A stretch of DNA of 60,451 bases from Oscillospiraceae bacterium (lineage in GTDB: Bacteria > Bacillota > Clostridia > Oscillospirales > Oscillospiraceae), in NCBI GenBank assembly GCA_017631155.1, contig JAGBTV010000049.1, positions 1-60,451 of the forward strand. The letters run 5' to 3'. The notes beneath the pieces were generated by a model. It was not told where the DNA came from, did not search any database, and worked only from the letters and a program-made list of their open reading frames with translations. Position numbers and translations under genes: made by a program. Positions 1 through 8,294 of the stretch are shown here, piece by piece (the first letter of the stretch is position 1; the number at the start of each line of letters is the position of its first letter).

Positions 1-176
1 GCGGAAACCGGGTCGTATACTCCATGCCATTGGAGTGCGCCCGGAAACCTTAACCCCCAGCATCCACCCTAAACTGGGCGTAAAAAGCAGACACCAGGGA
101 CTTCATCGATGTGCCCTTCAAAGGATTTTTAGGCCCTTCCTTAAAGATGGCATTCTGACTAGGATACTGCACCGTC
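1..176 (-). ncRNA. Possible structured RNA, 3' part cut by the window edge
   Basis: Downstream of a good minus-strand promoter (183-211) the sequence holds several inverted repeats and no convincing long reading frame. The clearest are CCGGG/CCCGG enclosing ACTCC/GGAGT (about 9-44), CCCAG/CTGGG (about 56-79) and GGGAC/GTGCCC (about 98-115). Promoter plus dense pairing suggests a non-coding RNA such as a 6S-type RNA, but no diagnostic motif was recognised. The RNA would run past base 1. A short frame on this strand could also be read as peptide, so coding is not excluded. Confidence 0.28.
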
Positions 177-182
177 TTATGC

Positions 183-211
183 ATCTTAGCATACTTTTTA
201 TGAATATACAA
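183..211 (-). promoter_or_regulatory. Sigma-A-type promoter reading left
   Basis: On the minus strand, TTGTAT (206-211) is separated by 17 bp from TAAGAT (183-188). Transcription would start near 176 and run off the left edge through the structured segment. Confidence 0.45.
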
Positions 212-217
212 GTATAA

Positions 218-559
218 AATTCATTTTTTGCATATTTATTACCATACATTTCGAAACTAAATACATAAAATTTACCTGTAATGGCTATCAATTCAAGACA
301 TTTTAGCTTTATAGCAAACATGCACTGTGAATAGATTGATTTGTTTGTTTGTGCATATCCAAAAAGTATTATAAGGCGTAAGAATGCAGTTTGCTCCGCA
401 AACCCACTATTAAACCATCCGGTTACTTGGAATGAGTTACTGCGAAAGTATTTCCCGGGGAAACAACAGGTTGTATCGTTCATAGGGCAAAAGTTTCTCC
501 ATCTGAATGCAATGGGGATTATCAAGAAGATCATGAACGAATCAAAGCATTAATTTTTG
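218..559. other. Intergenic stretch with no supported gene
   Basis: This AT-rich stretch holds overlapping short frames on both strands (118-534 minus, 341-553 plus). Neither shows a ribosome binding site, a recognisable domain or normal composition. It may contain decayed coding sequence, but nothing could be assigned. Confidence 0.5.
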
Positions 560-588
560 TTGCAAAATCAAGCAAAGTAGGTTATAAT
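560..588 (+). promoter_or_regulatory. glnS promoter
   Basis: TTGCAA (560-565), a 17-bp spacer and a perfect TATAAT (583-588) lie 38 bp before the glnS ATG. The leader is too short for a T-box. Confidence 0.8.
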
Positions 589-626
589 GATAAAAGATAT
601 ATTTATCAAAGAGAGGAAGTTTTACG

Positions 627-2306
627 ATGGCTGAAATTGTCGAAAGCAAGAATTTCATCCACACTTTTATTGAAGAGGATATCGGCCCCGGCGGCCAATA
701 CGAGGGAGCAACTGTCCATACCCGTTTCCCACCGGAACCCAACGGATATTTGCACATTGGTCACTGCAAAGCACTCATTATTGACTTTGGCACTGCCGAA
801 AAATTTGGTGGTCTCTGCAACCTGCGAATGGACGATACCAACCCCACCAAAGAAGATGTAGAATTTGTTGAGGCTATCAAAGAAGACATCCATTGGCTGG
901 GCTTTGATTGGGGCGATCGTTTTTATTACGGCTCTGACTATTTTGAAAAAGACTATGAATTCGCTGTAGAACTTATCAAAAAGGGTCTGGCCTATGTCTG
1001 CGAACTGACTCCGGATGAAGCAAAGGAATATCGTGGTGATCTCAACACCCCCGCAAAGTCACCTTGGCGAGATCGTCCTATTGAAGAAAGTTTGGATCTG
1101 TTCGCAAGAATGCGTGCCGGTGAATTTGAGGACAATAAATATACCCTTCGCGCAAAAATCGACCTGGCTTCCGGCAACTTTAATATGCGCGATCCCGTAA
1201 TCTACCGTATCCGGCATATGCATCACCATCGCCAGGGTGATAAGTGGTGCATTTATCCCATGTACGACTTTGCGCATCCCATACAGGATGCTTTGGAAGG
1301 CATTACCCACTCTCTATGTTCCTTGGAATTTGAGAACCATCGCCCTCTGTACAACTGGGTTGTGGAGAATGTCTCTGTCCCACATCATCCCCGTCAGATC
1401 GAGTTTGCCCGGTTGGGTATTGACCACACCGTGCTTAGTAAGCGTAAGCTTCGTGCCTTGGTGGAGAATGAATATGTTTCCGGTTGGGACGATCCACGGA
1501 TGCCCACTCTCTGTGGTCTGCGTCGTCGTGGCTACACCCCCACAGCAATCCGCAATTTCTGTGATCGTGTGGGCGTTGCAAAAAGTCCCAACACCATCGA
1601 GTACGGTTTCCTGGAGCACTGTCTGCGGGAAGATCTGAACGAAATTGCTCAGCGTGTTATGGCAGTGTTACAGCCCATTAAGCTGACCATTACCAACTAT
1701 CCGGAAGGACAGACCGAGACTGTTGTGGTTGAGAACAATCCCAACCGTCCCGAGGATGGTACCCGTGAGGTAACCTTCTCCCGGAACCTTTGGATCGAAG
1801 CTGATGATTTCCTGGCAGAACCCATTCCCAAATATAAGCGACTATTCCCCAGCGGTCCCGAATGCCGTCTGAAAGGTGCTTATCTGATCCAATGCACTGG
1901 CTGTGTCACCGACGAAAACGGAAATGTGGTTGAGGTCTTGGCAACCTATGACCCCGAATCCCGTGGCGGCGATCCTGCCGACGGCCGCAAAGTCAAGGGT
2001 GCAACCATTCACTGGGTGGATGCCAACAACTGTTGCGACGCTGAGGTTCGCCAGTACTCCAATCTCTTTGACGATCCCGACCCGGATGCTGCAGGAAAAG
2101 ATTTCCTTAGTTGTCTGAATCCCAATTCTTTGGAGATTCTTACCGGCTGTAAAGTCGAAAAGAGCTTGGAATCCGCCAAGGCGCCCGCCTCTTACCAGTT
2201 TATGCGGCTTGGTTACTTCTGCCCCGACAGTAAGGACTGCACACCGGAACACCTTGTGTTCAACCGTTCAGTCAGTCTTAAGGACAGCTTTAAACCCGGC
2301 AAGTAA
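627..2306 (+). CDS. glnS: Glutaminyl-tRNA synthetase
   Basis: This cytosolic class I aminoacyl-tRNA synthetase charges tRNA-Gln with glutamine using ATP. Its 559 residues are the usual length for GlnRS. The Rossmann HIGH signature appears as PEPNGYLHIGH (about residues 36-46) and the KMSKS-type loop as VLSKRKL (about 269-275). The C-terminal part is the beta-barrel anticodon-binding region. The ATG follows a GAGAGGAAG ribosome binding site and a strong promoter. A terminator shared with the convergent reductase follows. Many Firmicutes lack GlnRS and make Gln-tRNA with GatCAB, so its presence beside a separate gltX (44063) is notable. Confidence 0.96.
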   Translation: MAEIVESKNFIHTFIEEDIGPGGQYEGATVHTRFPPEPNGYLHIGHCKALIIDFGTAEKFGGLCNLRMDDTNPTKEDVEFVEAIKEDIHWLGFDWGDRFYYGSDYFEKDYEFAVELIKKGLAYVCELTPDEAKEYRGDLNTPAKSPWRDRPIEESLDLFARMRAGEFEDNKYTLRAKIDLASGNFNMRDPVIYRIRHMHHHRQGDKWCIYPMYDFAHPIQDALEGITHSLCSLEFENHRPLYNWVVENVSVPHHPRQIEFARLGIDHTVLSKRKLRALVENEYVSGWDDPRMPTLCGLRRRGYTPTAIRNFCDRVGVAKSPNTIEYGFLEHCLREDLNEIAQRVMAVLQPIKLTITNYPEGQTETVVVENNPNRPEDGTREVTFSRNLWIEADDFLAEPIPKYKRLFPSGPECRLKGAYLIQCTGCVTDENGNVVEVLATYDPESRGGDPADGRKVKGATIHWVDANNCCDAEVRQYSNLFDDPDPDAAGKDFLSCLNPNSLEILTGCKVEKSLESAKAPASYQFMRLGYFCPDSKDCTPEHLVFNRSVSLKDSFKPGK

Positions 2307-2312
2307 AAAGCA

Positions 2313-2350
2313 ACGGACTGTAGTGGAAAATCCCACTACAGTCCGTTTTT
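2313..2350. terminator. Bidirectional terminator between glnS and the aldo/keto reductase
   Basis: A perfect 14-bp stem (2313-2326 with 2333-2346) has a short AT loop and a T tract after it on the plus strand. The minus strand also gives a T-rich run, and the two flanking genes converge here. Confidence 0.85.
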
Positions 2351-3356
2351 ATTTACCAAACAAATTTTCAACCCGTTTTAACATTTTCCGAATCGGCAGA
2401 TTGTAAGGACATCTGGTCTCACAAATACCGCAGTCAATGCAATCGGACGCGGTTTTAGCCATGGCATTATACCGCTGGAATGCCCATTCTTTTAAGTTAT
2501 AACGACTGTAGTATCCCTCCATCAGAAGCACACCACAAATAGAGATCCCAGCACTACACGGCGCACAGTAGTTACAACGGCGACAGAAATTCGTACCAAG
2601 TGCCTGACGAATGTTCTCAATAGATTTCAGTTCTATATCTGTTAGTGGTGAACAATCACAAACAGAGGCAATATTCTCTGTAACTTCCGCTTCCGTTGCC
2701 ATGCCAGGAATCACAACCGTAACATCGTCATTGGCTGCAATATAACGCAGTGCCAGTTTAGAATCCTCAATGGCGCCACCCGCTAAAGGCTTCATGCAGA
2801 TAAAGCCGATGTTTCGCTGGGTGCATTTTTTAATAAGTTCCTCAGCCTGGGTTTCCACAATATTATATGGGAACATAATTGTCTCCACCCAGGGGAGTTC
2901 CAGCGCGGTTTCAAACATAGAAACCGGATGCAAGGTAATGCCGATATGTCCAATCTTTCCTGCGGCCTTAGCCTCCTCCAGTGCCTCCAGGGCACCGCCG
3001 GGAGCCATTACTTGAATCAAGTCTTCCGGCGTTGGATTGTGGACCTGATACAGATCGATATAGTCTGTGCGTAAGTTCTTCAGGCTGATATCGATATCCT
3101 TCGACATCGCCTCTTTTGTTCTGGCCATACTTTTGGTTGCCAAAACAAAATCATTTCGAACACCTTCCAGTGCGTAACCCAAATACTCTTCGCTAACTGT
3201 ATAGCCCCGACCCGTATCAATAAAATTGACGCCGGCTTTGTGGAGAGTTTCTATCAGCTTTTTAGTACCTTCTGCATCAATGCGCTGAATGGGAATTCCA
3301 CCAAAGCCTAAACGCGAAACATTTAATCCGGTTTTTCCTAAAATCCTGTATTCCAC
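2349..3356 (-). CDS. Aldo/keto reductase with C-terminal 4Fe-4S ferredoxin-like domain
   Basis: A predicted NAD(P)-linked oxidoreductase of 335 residues. The TIM-barrel part has the aldo/keto reductase tetrad D47, Y52, K75 and H106. The C-terminal part carries CRRCNYC (near 258) and CIDCGICETRCP (306-317), a ferredoxin-like cluster site, so it probably couples carbonyl chemistry to an iron-sulfur centre; the substrate is unknown. This architecture is common in anaerobic Clostridia. It starts 8 bp after rex and is very likely in one operon with it, which fits a redox role under NADH control. Confidence 0.9.
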   Translation of the reverse strand: MEYRILGKTGLNVSRLGFGGIPIQRIDAEGTKKLIETLHKAGVNFIDTGRGYTVSEEYLGYALEGVRNDFVLATKSMARTKEAMSKDIDISLKNLRTDYIDLYQVHNPTPEDLIQVMAPGGALEALEEAKAAGKIGHIGITLHPVSMFETALELPWVETIMFPYNIVETQAEELIKKCTQRNIGFICMKPLAGGAIEDSKLALRYIAANDDVTVVIPGMATEAEVTENIASVCDCSPLTDIELKSIENIRQALGTNFCRRCNYCAPCSAGISICGVLLMEGYYSRYNLKEWAFQRYNAMAKTASDCIDCGICETRCPYNLPIRKMLKRVENLFGK

Positions 3357-3364
3357 ATTTCCAC

Positions 3365-4003
3365 CTATTTCTTATCTTTCATCTGAGCTTGTAAGTGCAT
3401 CGACAGAACAGCAAGAGACGTTGCCATGTTTTGGTTTTGCACAAGTATATTAACCGGCACCTCCAGGTGTGTTGGAGCAAAATTCCAAACCGCCTTAATG
3501 CCGCATTCAATCAACTGATCACAAACCCCCTGTGCAAATTGGGCCGGAACAGTAATAATACCCATCAAAACCTTATTGAGTCGGCAAAAATCTGCAAGAT
3601 AACTCATGGGATAAATAGGCTTCCCCTCTTCTGTAATCTCTACAGTAGGCGAAACATCAAATGCTGCCAAAATATTGAGACCATAGTCTTCAAATCCGCT
3701 GTATCCAAGAAGTGCCTGTCCGAGTTTACCTGCACCAATCAGAACCGCATCCGTTGTGTTGTCGTAGCCAAGAAACTGTTCAATGTCATCAATCAAGACC
3801 TTGCGCAAGTAGCCAATTTTGGGGCGGCCACCATCAGAAACCATAGCAAGATCTTTTCTCACCTGAACCTCGCCCATCCCCAAAGCATGCGCCAGCATAG
3901 TTGCGGAAATATACGGAGACCCATCCTGGGGAATTGTCTTCAAATAAGCCAGGTAACCAGGTAACCGCTTTAAAACTGAACGGGGAATTTCTGTCTTTCC
4001 CAT
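3365..4003 (-). CDS. rex: Redox-sensing transcriptional repressor Rex
   Basis: Rex is a cytosolic dimer that binds DNA when NADH/NAD+ is low and leaves it when NADH rises, controlling fermentation and respiration genes. The 212-residue product has a winged-helix N-terminus (residues 1-80, recognition region GMGEVQVRKDLA) and a Rossmann NADH-binding domain with GAGKLG (90-95). The ATG at 4003 follows an AGGT(C) box (GGAGGTC); a longer frame from 4096 would begin upstream of the promoter. The promoter overlaps palindromes consistent with self-control. A ferredoxin-type reductase lies directly downstream. Confidence 0.95.
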   Translation of the reverse strand: MGKTEIPRSVLKRLPGYLAYLKTIPQDGSPYISATMLAHALGMGEVQVRKDLAMVSDGGRPKIGYLRKVLIDDIEQFLGYDNTTDAVLIGAGKLGQALLGYSGFEDYGLNILAAFDVSPTVEITEEGKPIYPMSYLADFCRLNKVLMGIITVPAQFAQGVCDQLIECGIKAVWNFAPTHLEVPVNILVQNQNMATSLAVLSMHLQAQMKDKK

Positions 4004-4015
4004 TTCAAGACCTCC

Positions 4016-4081
4016 AATCGATACGAAAGTATATCGATATATTTTTGTATCGATTATAACAAAGGGTCTGTAGAAAAGCAA
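4016..4081 (-). promoter_or_regulatory. rex promoter with probable Rex operator
   Basis: On the minus strand, TTGCTT (4076-4081), 17 bp and TATAAT (4053-4058) form the promoter. The -10 lies inside an 18-bp TTGT-N10-ACAA element (4045-4062) resembling the Rex box. Further palindromes follow: AATCGATAC/GTATCGATT at 4016-4024 and 4047-4055, and the symmetric ATATCGATAT at 4031-4040. Autorepression is inferred. Confidence 0.6.
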
Positions 4082-4088
4082 GTATAAA

Positions 4089-4799
4089 TTATGCACAGCT
4101 GGTCTGCCGTATTAATTCTTTTCGCAGACGAAGCATAATTCTCTTTTCCAATCTGGATATGTAGGACTGAGAAATCCCAAGTTTTTCTGCAACCTCCTTT
4201 TGCGTCAACTCCTTTCTTCCATTTAAGCCATACCGCATTAAAACAATTTCTCTTTCTCTCTCCGGAAGCTGCGCAAGGGCTTGACGCAACAGACAAATAT
4301 CCACATCATCCTCCATAGGACGCATAATCATATCTTCCTCAGTTCCCAAGATATCACTAAGCAGCAGTTCATTGCCGTCATAGTCCATATTGATTGGCTC
4401 ATCCAGTGACACCTCCGCCTTTTGACCAACAATTTTCCGTATGTGCATCAATATTTCATTCTCAATACAGCGGGATGCATAGGTTGCTAATTTTATATTT
4501 TTATCTCTGCGATAGGTACCAATGGCTTTAATAAGACCAATGGTACCAATGGATATCAAGTCTTCAAGATTCACGCCGGTATTTTCAAAGCGACGTGCGA
4601 TATAAACAACAAGCCTTAAATTATGTTCAATCAATAACTGTTTTGCCGCCTCGTCTCCTGTTTCCAACATTGACAATGCATCTTGTTCATCCTGTCCCTT
4701 TAGCGGCGCAGGAAGTACATCGCTTCCACCAATATAGTAGATCTCACGCTTTCCCAAAAGACCAATCTGTGCTAAAAATCTCCAAATTCGTTCCATCAT
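4089..4799 (-). CDS. sigE: Sporulation sigma factor SigE (pro-sigma-E)
   Basis: This RNA polymerase sigma factor directs early mother-cell transcription during sporulation. The 236-residue product starts with an amphipathic pro-sequence ending at YYIGG (21-25), the conserved processing neighbourhood in pro-sigma-E. It continues with sigma-70 region 2 ([29 protein letters not shown]) and a region 4 helix-turn-helix ([23 protein letters not shown]). The ATG at 4799 overlaps the spoIIGA stop as ATGA and is preceded by GGGAGGGG inside spoIIGA. The pairing with its activating protease is the standard spoIIG operon. Confidence 0.95.
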   Translation of the reverse strand: MMERIWRFLAQIGLLGKREIYYIGGSDVLPAPLKGQDEQDALSMLETGDEAAKQLLIEHNLRLVVYIARRFENTGVNLEDLISIGTIGLIKAIGTYRRDKNIKLATYASRCIENEILMHIRKIVGQKAEVSLDEPINMDYDGNELLLSDILGTEEDMIMRPMEDDVDICLLRQALAQLPEREREIVLMRYGLNGRKELTQKEVAEKLGISQSYISRLEKRIMLRLRKELIRQTSCA

Positions 4800-5569
4800 G
4801 TAACCCCTCCCGCTAAAGCCTGATAACAACAGTCATTTCCAAAATCCTCTGGGGAAAAAGCAATGATCTTACTCGCCGTCTGACCATTCACCAAAACCGA
4901 ATCCACGCTGATACCTAACAACATACCGTTTGGGCAACCTACAGCTCTGTACGGAATCAAACGCAATCCCGGAATACTCACTTTCTGCATAGTCTCAATT
5001 GGGTCATACAGTTGACTTTGTGTTAACTGCAAAAGTTTAAATGCCATTTGTGGGTTTACGACCAACACCTGCGAACCGGTAATTGGATCTTTAAGGGTAT
5101 TTCCGGTGTCAACAAGCGCAGCCAAAGTGTATCGATTCCCTCTCCAAGAAAGTTCTACATTTACATACTTTGTGCCATGCAATGGATCTGCAACCCCAAC
5201 CGTACATAATAGAAGTATTGCCGCACCCGCCAGTATTAACGGAATTATACTCACACTGTCCAGACCGGCCGCAATGCCCCCCAATGTCATGGATAGTAAG
5301 ACAAACAATGCACCTCGACGAACCGCAGAAGGCTTCCAACCAAAGGATGTAATTATAATCCCCACCAAAGCGGTAATACACCAATACCAGTTTTGGAAAA
5401 ATCCCAGTCCCGGATATAGACAAAGGCCGCTATATACACCACCAATGACTCCACCGACTATGCACCGTTTCACTCCAGATGGATACCCTGTTAAACGATT
5501 CACGCTTAACAGCAGGAGAAAATCCACTGCAAAATTTAATAGAATAACAAGATCCAAATACACAACCAA
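4796..5569 (-). CDS. spoIIGA: Sigma-E processing peptidase SpoIIGA
   Basis: A membrane-bound aspartic protease that removes the pro-sequence of pro-sigma-E after a signal from the forespore. The 257-residue protein has about five N-terminal membrane segments (residues 1-125) and a cytosolic protease domain with the catalytic motif DTGN (154-157). The start appears to be TTG, eight bases after a GGGGTGGGG box, so efficient initiation may be limited. It is co-transcribed and overlapping with sigE. The upstream region resembles Spo0A-controlled spoIIG promoters (5600-5658). Confidence 0.92.
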   Translation of the reverse strand: MVVYLDLVILLNFAVDFLLLLSVNRLTGYPSGVKRCIVGGVIGGVYSGLCLYPGLGFFQNWYWCITALVGIIITSFGWKPSAVRRGALFVLLSMTLGGIAAGLDSVSIIPLILAGAAILLLCTVGVADPLHGTKYVNVELSWRGNRYTLAALVDTGNTLKDPITGSQVLVVNPQMAFKLLQLTQSQLYDPIETMQKVSIPGLRLIPYRAVGCPNGMLLGISVDSVLVNGQTASKIIAFSPEDFGNDCCYQALAGGVT

Positions 5570-5599
5570 TGCCCCACCCCCGCTTCAAAATCTGATACC

Positions 5600-5658
5600 A
5601 GTATAATCCCGGTGGATGAAAAAGTCGGTCGCAACGAAGGAAGGACGAGCCGACAAAA
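5600..5658 (-). promoter_or_regulatory. Candidate Spo0A-activated spoIIG promoter
   Basis: On the minus strand, TATACT (5600-5605) lies 23 bp from TTGCGA (5629-5634), an over-long spacing. A TTTTGTCGGC element (5649-5658), close to the 0A box TTTGTCGAAA, sits just upstream. This mirrors the known spoIIG layout with wide spacing and Spo0A boxes. It is inferred from sequence only. Confidence 0.45.
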
Positions 5659-5706
5659 GACGGTAGATCATGCGTCAAAACATCCTGTACAAAAGCAGAG
5701 AACGAA

Positions 5707-5738
5707 AAAACGGCAGCCTTTACAGGAGGCTGCCGTTT
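5707..5738 (-). terminator. Terminator overlapping the end of the DUF951 gene
   Basis: AAACGGCAGCCTC and its complement form a strong hairpin followed on the minus strand by a T run. The stop codon of the DUF951 gene lies inside the stem. Confidence 0.85.
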
Positions 5739-5935
5739 GAATCTGTCGAGTTGTTTTTATCACGAACAATAGATCGGATATTCTTTTCTGCTTTGAATCT
5801 CGGAACCATGATCTCATGTCCGCAACCAAGGCACTGCATACGAAAATCCGCGCCAATGCGCAAAACTCGCCAACGCTTTTCACCACAAGGATGGGCTTTT
5901 TTCATCATCAGGATATCATTAATTCTTACATCCAT
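5720..5935 (-). CDS. DUF951 domain-containing protein
   Basis: A 71-residue protein of the DUF951 family, widespread in Firmicutes and of unknown function. The family pattern is clear: an N-terminal DVRINDIL strand, a metal-knuckle-like part (HPCGEKRWRV followed by CLGCGHEIMVPR) and a conserved RFKAEKNIRSI tail. Cysteines in CxG and CLGC suggest a small zinc-binding, possibly nucleic-acid-associated fold; that is inference. It lies 30 bp after rarA on the same strand and its last codons sit in the operon terminator. Confidence 0.88.
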   Translation of the reverse strand: MDVRINDILMMKKAHPCGEKRWRVLRIGADFRMQCLGCGHEIMVPRFKAEKNIRSIVRDKNNSTDSNGSLL

Positions 5936-5965
5936 AATTTACTCCTAAAGTACAAAGCAAGAATT

Positions 5966-7231
5966 TCACTCACTCTTTTTCACCAAATCCCAATACTGCT
6001 TTGCAGCTTGCTCCAACTTGTTTTGACCGTAGGTGTAGTACTGTGCACCAACCAAATCATCCGGTAAATACTGCTGATTGATCCAGTGATTGGGATAGTT
6101 ATGGGGATATAAGTATCCCTGATCCCGTTCCATTGTATAGGTATCTGCATGCATATTCTGAAGCTGCCGGGGAAAACCTCTGCCCTTTCCTTGCCGTACA
6201 TCCTCCAAAGCCGCATCCAGGGCAATGTGGCCGGAGTTAGACTTAGGCGATGTAGCCATCAATACCGCTGCGTCTCCCAAGGGAATTCTTGCCTCCGGCA
6301 TTCCCAGCTTCAGCGCCATATCCACACAGGCATTCACAACAGGGATCACCTGAGGATAGGCCAATCCAACATCCTCTGCTGCAATCACCATTAGGCGGCG
6401 GCAAGCAGATGTCATCTGGCCAGCTTCCAGTAAGCGCGCAAGGTAGTGGCAAGCCGCATCCGGATCCGAGCCTCGGATAGATTTTTGCAAAGCAGACAGT
6501 AAATCATAATGATTGTCACCGTCCCGATCTGCACGAAGAGCGCTCTTTTGTGATACCGCTTTTGCATCTTCCAATGTTATTGTTAAACACCCATCATTGG
6601 CACGACCGGCAGAAAAAAGCACCTCTACAGCATTCATTGCTTTTCGCAAATCACCGCCGCAAGAGCCGGCGATATATTCCAGCGCAGTTTCTTCCGGCAT
6701 CGCTTTTATGGAATACCGATCCTCCAGGTAGGATACTGCGCGATGTATTGCCTTCAGCACCGCATCAGCTGAAATTTGCTTAAATTCAAAAACAGTTGAA
6801 CGACTGAGAATGGCATTAAAAACATAAAAATATGGATTTTCTGTTGTGGATGCAATCAATGTAATCTTACCGTTTTCAATATGTTCCAGCAAAGACTGCT
6901 GCTGTTTTTTATTGAAAGACTGAATCTCGTCCAAGTACAGCAACACACCGTTCGGTGCCATAAATGTATCCAACTGAGCAACGATTTCCTTAATATCCGC
7001 AGTAGATGCCGTTGTTGCGTTCAGCTTATATAATGTACGGTTTGTCTGCTTCGCGATAATGTTGGCAACGGTTGTTTTTCCTGTACCGCTAGGGCCATAG
7101 AAAATCATGTTAGGAATCTTTCCAGAATCAATCAAGCGCCGCAAAATAGCTCCCTCAGACAGAATATGATCCTGTCCGTAAACTTCATCCAAGCTCTGCG
7201 GCCGCAATATATCCGCTAGTGGCTGATACAT
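5966..7231 (-). CDS. rarA: Replication-associated recombination protein A (AAA+ ATPase)
   Basis: RarA/MgsA is a clamp-loader-like ATPase that acts at stalled replication forks with single-stranded DNA-binding protein. The 421-residue product has Walker A GPSGTGKTT (46-54), Walker B LLYLDEIQ (98-104, D101/E102), the sensor STTENPYF and the C-terminal oligomerisation domain with the conserved NYPNHW motif. The ATG follows GAGAGGAG. DUF951 follows 30 bp downstream, probably in the same transcript. Confidence 0.95.
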   Translation of the reverse strand: MYQPLADILRPQSLDEVYGQDHILSEGAILRRLIDSGKIPNMIFYGPSGTGKTTVANIIAKQTNRTLYKLNATTASTADIKEIVAQLDTFMAPNGVLLYLDEIQSFNKKQQQSLLEHIENGKITLIASTTENPYFYVFNAILSRSTVFEFKQISADAVLKAIHRAVSYLEDRYSIKAMPEETALEYIAGSCGGDLRKAMNAVEVLFSAGRANDGCLTITLEDAKAVSQKSALRADRDGDNHYDLLSALQKSIRGSDPDAACHYLARLLEAGQMTSACRRLMVIAAEDVGLAYPQVIPVVNACVDMALKLGMPEARIPLGDAAVLMATSPKSNSGHIALDAALEDVRQGKGRGFPRQLQNMHADTYTMERDQGYLYPHNYPNHWINQQYLPDDLVGAQYYTYGQNKLEQAAKQYWDLVKKSE

Positions 7232-7316
7232 AAACTACTCCTCTCAAGATTTTCTATATTATAACACAATATTTTGGAAAAAGCACGAAAAAACAAAAAA
7301 ATAATCGAACTTATTT

Positions 7317-7344
7317 TCGAAAACTCCCCCTCATTCGAGGGGGA
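7317..7344 (-). terminator. Terminator after the CobW/DUF1980-like gene
   Basis: CTCCCCCTC paired with GAGGGGGAG (7323-7344) forms a hairpin, with TTTTC on the minus strand after the stem. It lies directly past the stop at 7350. Confidence 0.6.
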
Positions 7345-7349
7345 GAAAA

Positions 7350-8291
7350 TCAAAACATCGCAACATCCTGCTCGGCCTTTTCCGCAGGCGCCACAGAAAG
7401 CGCCGTTAAAACAGGGCCCAAATCACCTTGATAAAGGGGATGCTTCTCAGCAGAAATCGTCGCCTCAACCATTACCCAGGAACGGGATGTGAGTTTTGCT
7501 GCGTTAGCATAGTGACAAGGAATACCCAAAAATTGAATATCGTCCACACAGCAGGTCATAACAAAACGCCCGGGGGCAAACATATTATTGCGTTCTTTGC
7601 GCAGCATGGCAACCTGTGCCTTAAAACGAACAGTTTTGCCCTGATATTTTTCCGCTTCCTCGGTAACATCCCGATACCAAAGTGCATAATCCTCATCCCC
7701 AACTTCAATGACCGGCGCATTGATATCGAAAGGCAGTGGATCCTCAATATCGTCAAATTGTGTCGTGCCGTCTGTGTAATCATAGAGGATGTCCATCCTA
7801 CGGTTGGCAGCTCTGACAACTTTGTGAAACGGCATAATATCCGCATTCTTTTTCAAGCGGTTAAAAACAACCATCTGTGCGCCACAAAGCTTGTCCATCA
7901 CTAAATTACGCATATTGGCATTATAGGTCAGGAATGTTGTAGAATCAGCAAACATAACCTCTTGGGCAACCACCCAATTCTCAGGAAATCTCGCATAGAG
8001 GTCACCAACCAGCTGCATACCGTTGAGCTCCGCAACAATGCGCTGCGCTCTGTATTTCTTAACCAAAGACTGCAGTTCTTTTGTGGTTACGGTCTGTTGG
8101 TCCAAAACTTCAAGATATACATTCTGATTGGGATAAGTGGAGAAATCGTACTCTTCTTCCCCTTCTTCAAAAACAAGAAGCAGCGTTCTCTCACCGGCAT
8201 TGAAACGCTCGTCTTCCAAAGTTTCCTGGATAAACTTTGTCTTACCGGAATCCAAAAAACCGGTAAAGGCATAAACGGGAATCTGCTGCAT
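7350..8291 (-). CDS. CobW-type P-loop GTPase fused to a DUF1980/TIGR03943-like domain
   Basis: A 313-residue protein with an N-terminal CobW/COG0523-type P-loop (GFLDSGKTK, 11-19). It lacks the GCICC metal motif of true metallochaperones. The C-terminal third carries FAPGRFVMTCC (238-248) followed by a beta-rich stretch, matching the C-terminal part of the YcgQ/DUF1980 (TIGR03943) family. That family usually pairs with a YcgR-type permease. The gene starts 3 bp after a histidine-rich CobW GTPase, so both probably act in the same metal pathway, likely zinc; the exact role is unknown. Confidence 0.75.
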   Translation of the reverse strand: MQQIPVYAFTGFLDSGKTKFIQETLEDERFNAGERTLLLVFEEGEEEYDFSTYPNQNVYLEVLDQQTVTTKELQSLVKKYRAQRIVAELNGMQLVGDLYARFPENWVVAQEVMFADSTTFLTYNANMRNLVMDKLCGAQMVVFNRLKKNADIMPFHKVVRAANRRMDILYDYTDGTTQFDDIEDPLPFDINAPVIEVGDEDYALWYRDVTEEAEKYQGKTVRFKAQVAMLRKERNNMFAPGRFVMTCCVDDIQFLGIPCHYANAAKLTSRSWVMVEATISAEKHPLYQGDLGPVLTALSVAPAEKAEQDVAMF

Positions 8292-8294
8292 ATC

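Noticed and set aside
118..534. Minus-strand hypothetical protein
   Set aside because: No ribosome binding site, odd composition, and the promoter at 183-211 starts inside it.
7232..7349. Small gene between rarA and the CobW-like gene
   Set aside because: Only a terminator and AT-rich spacer were seen.
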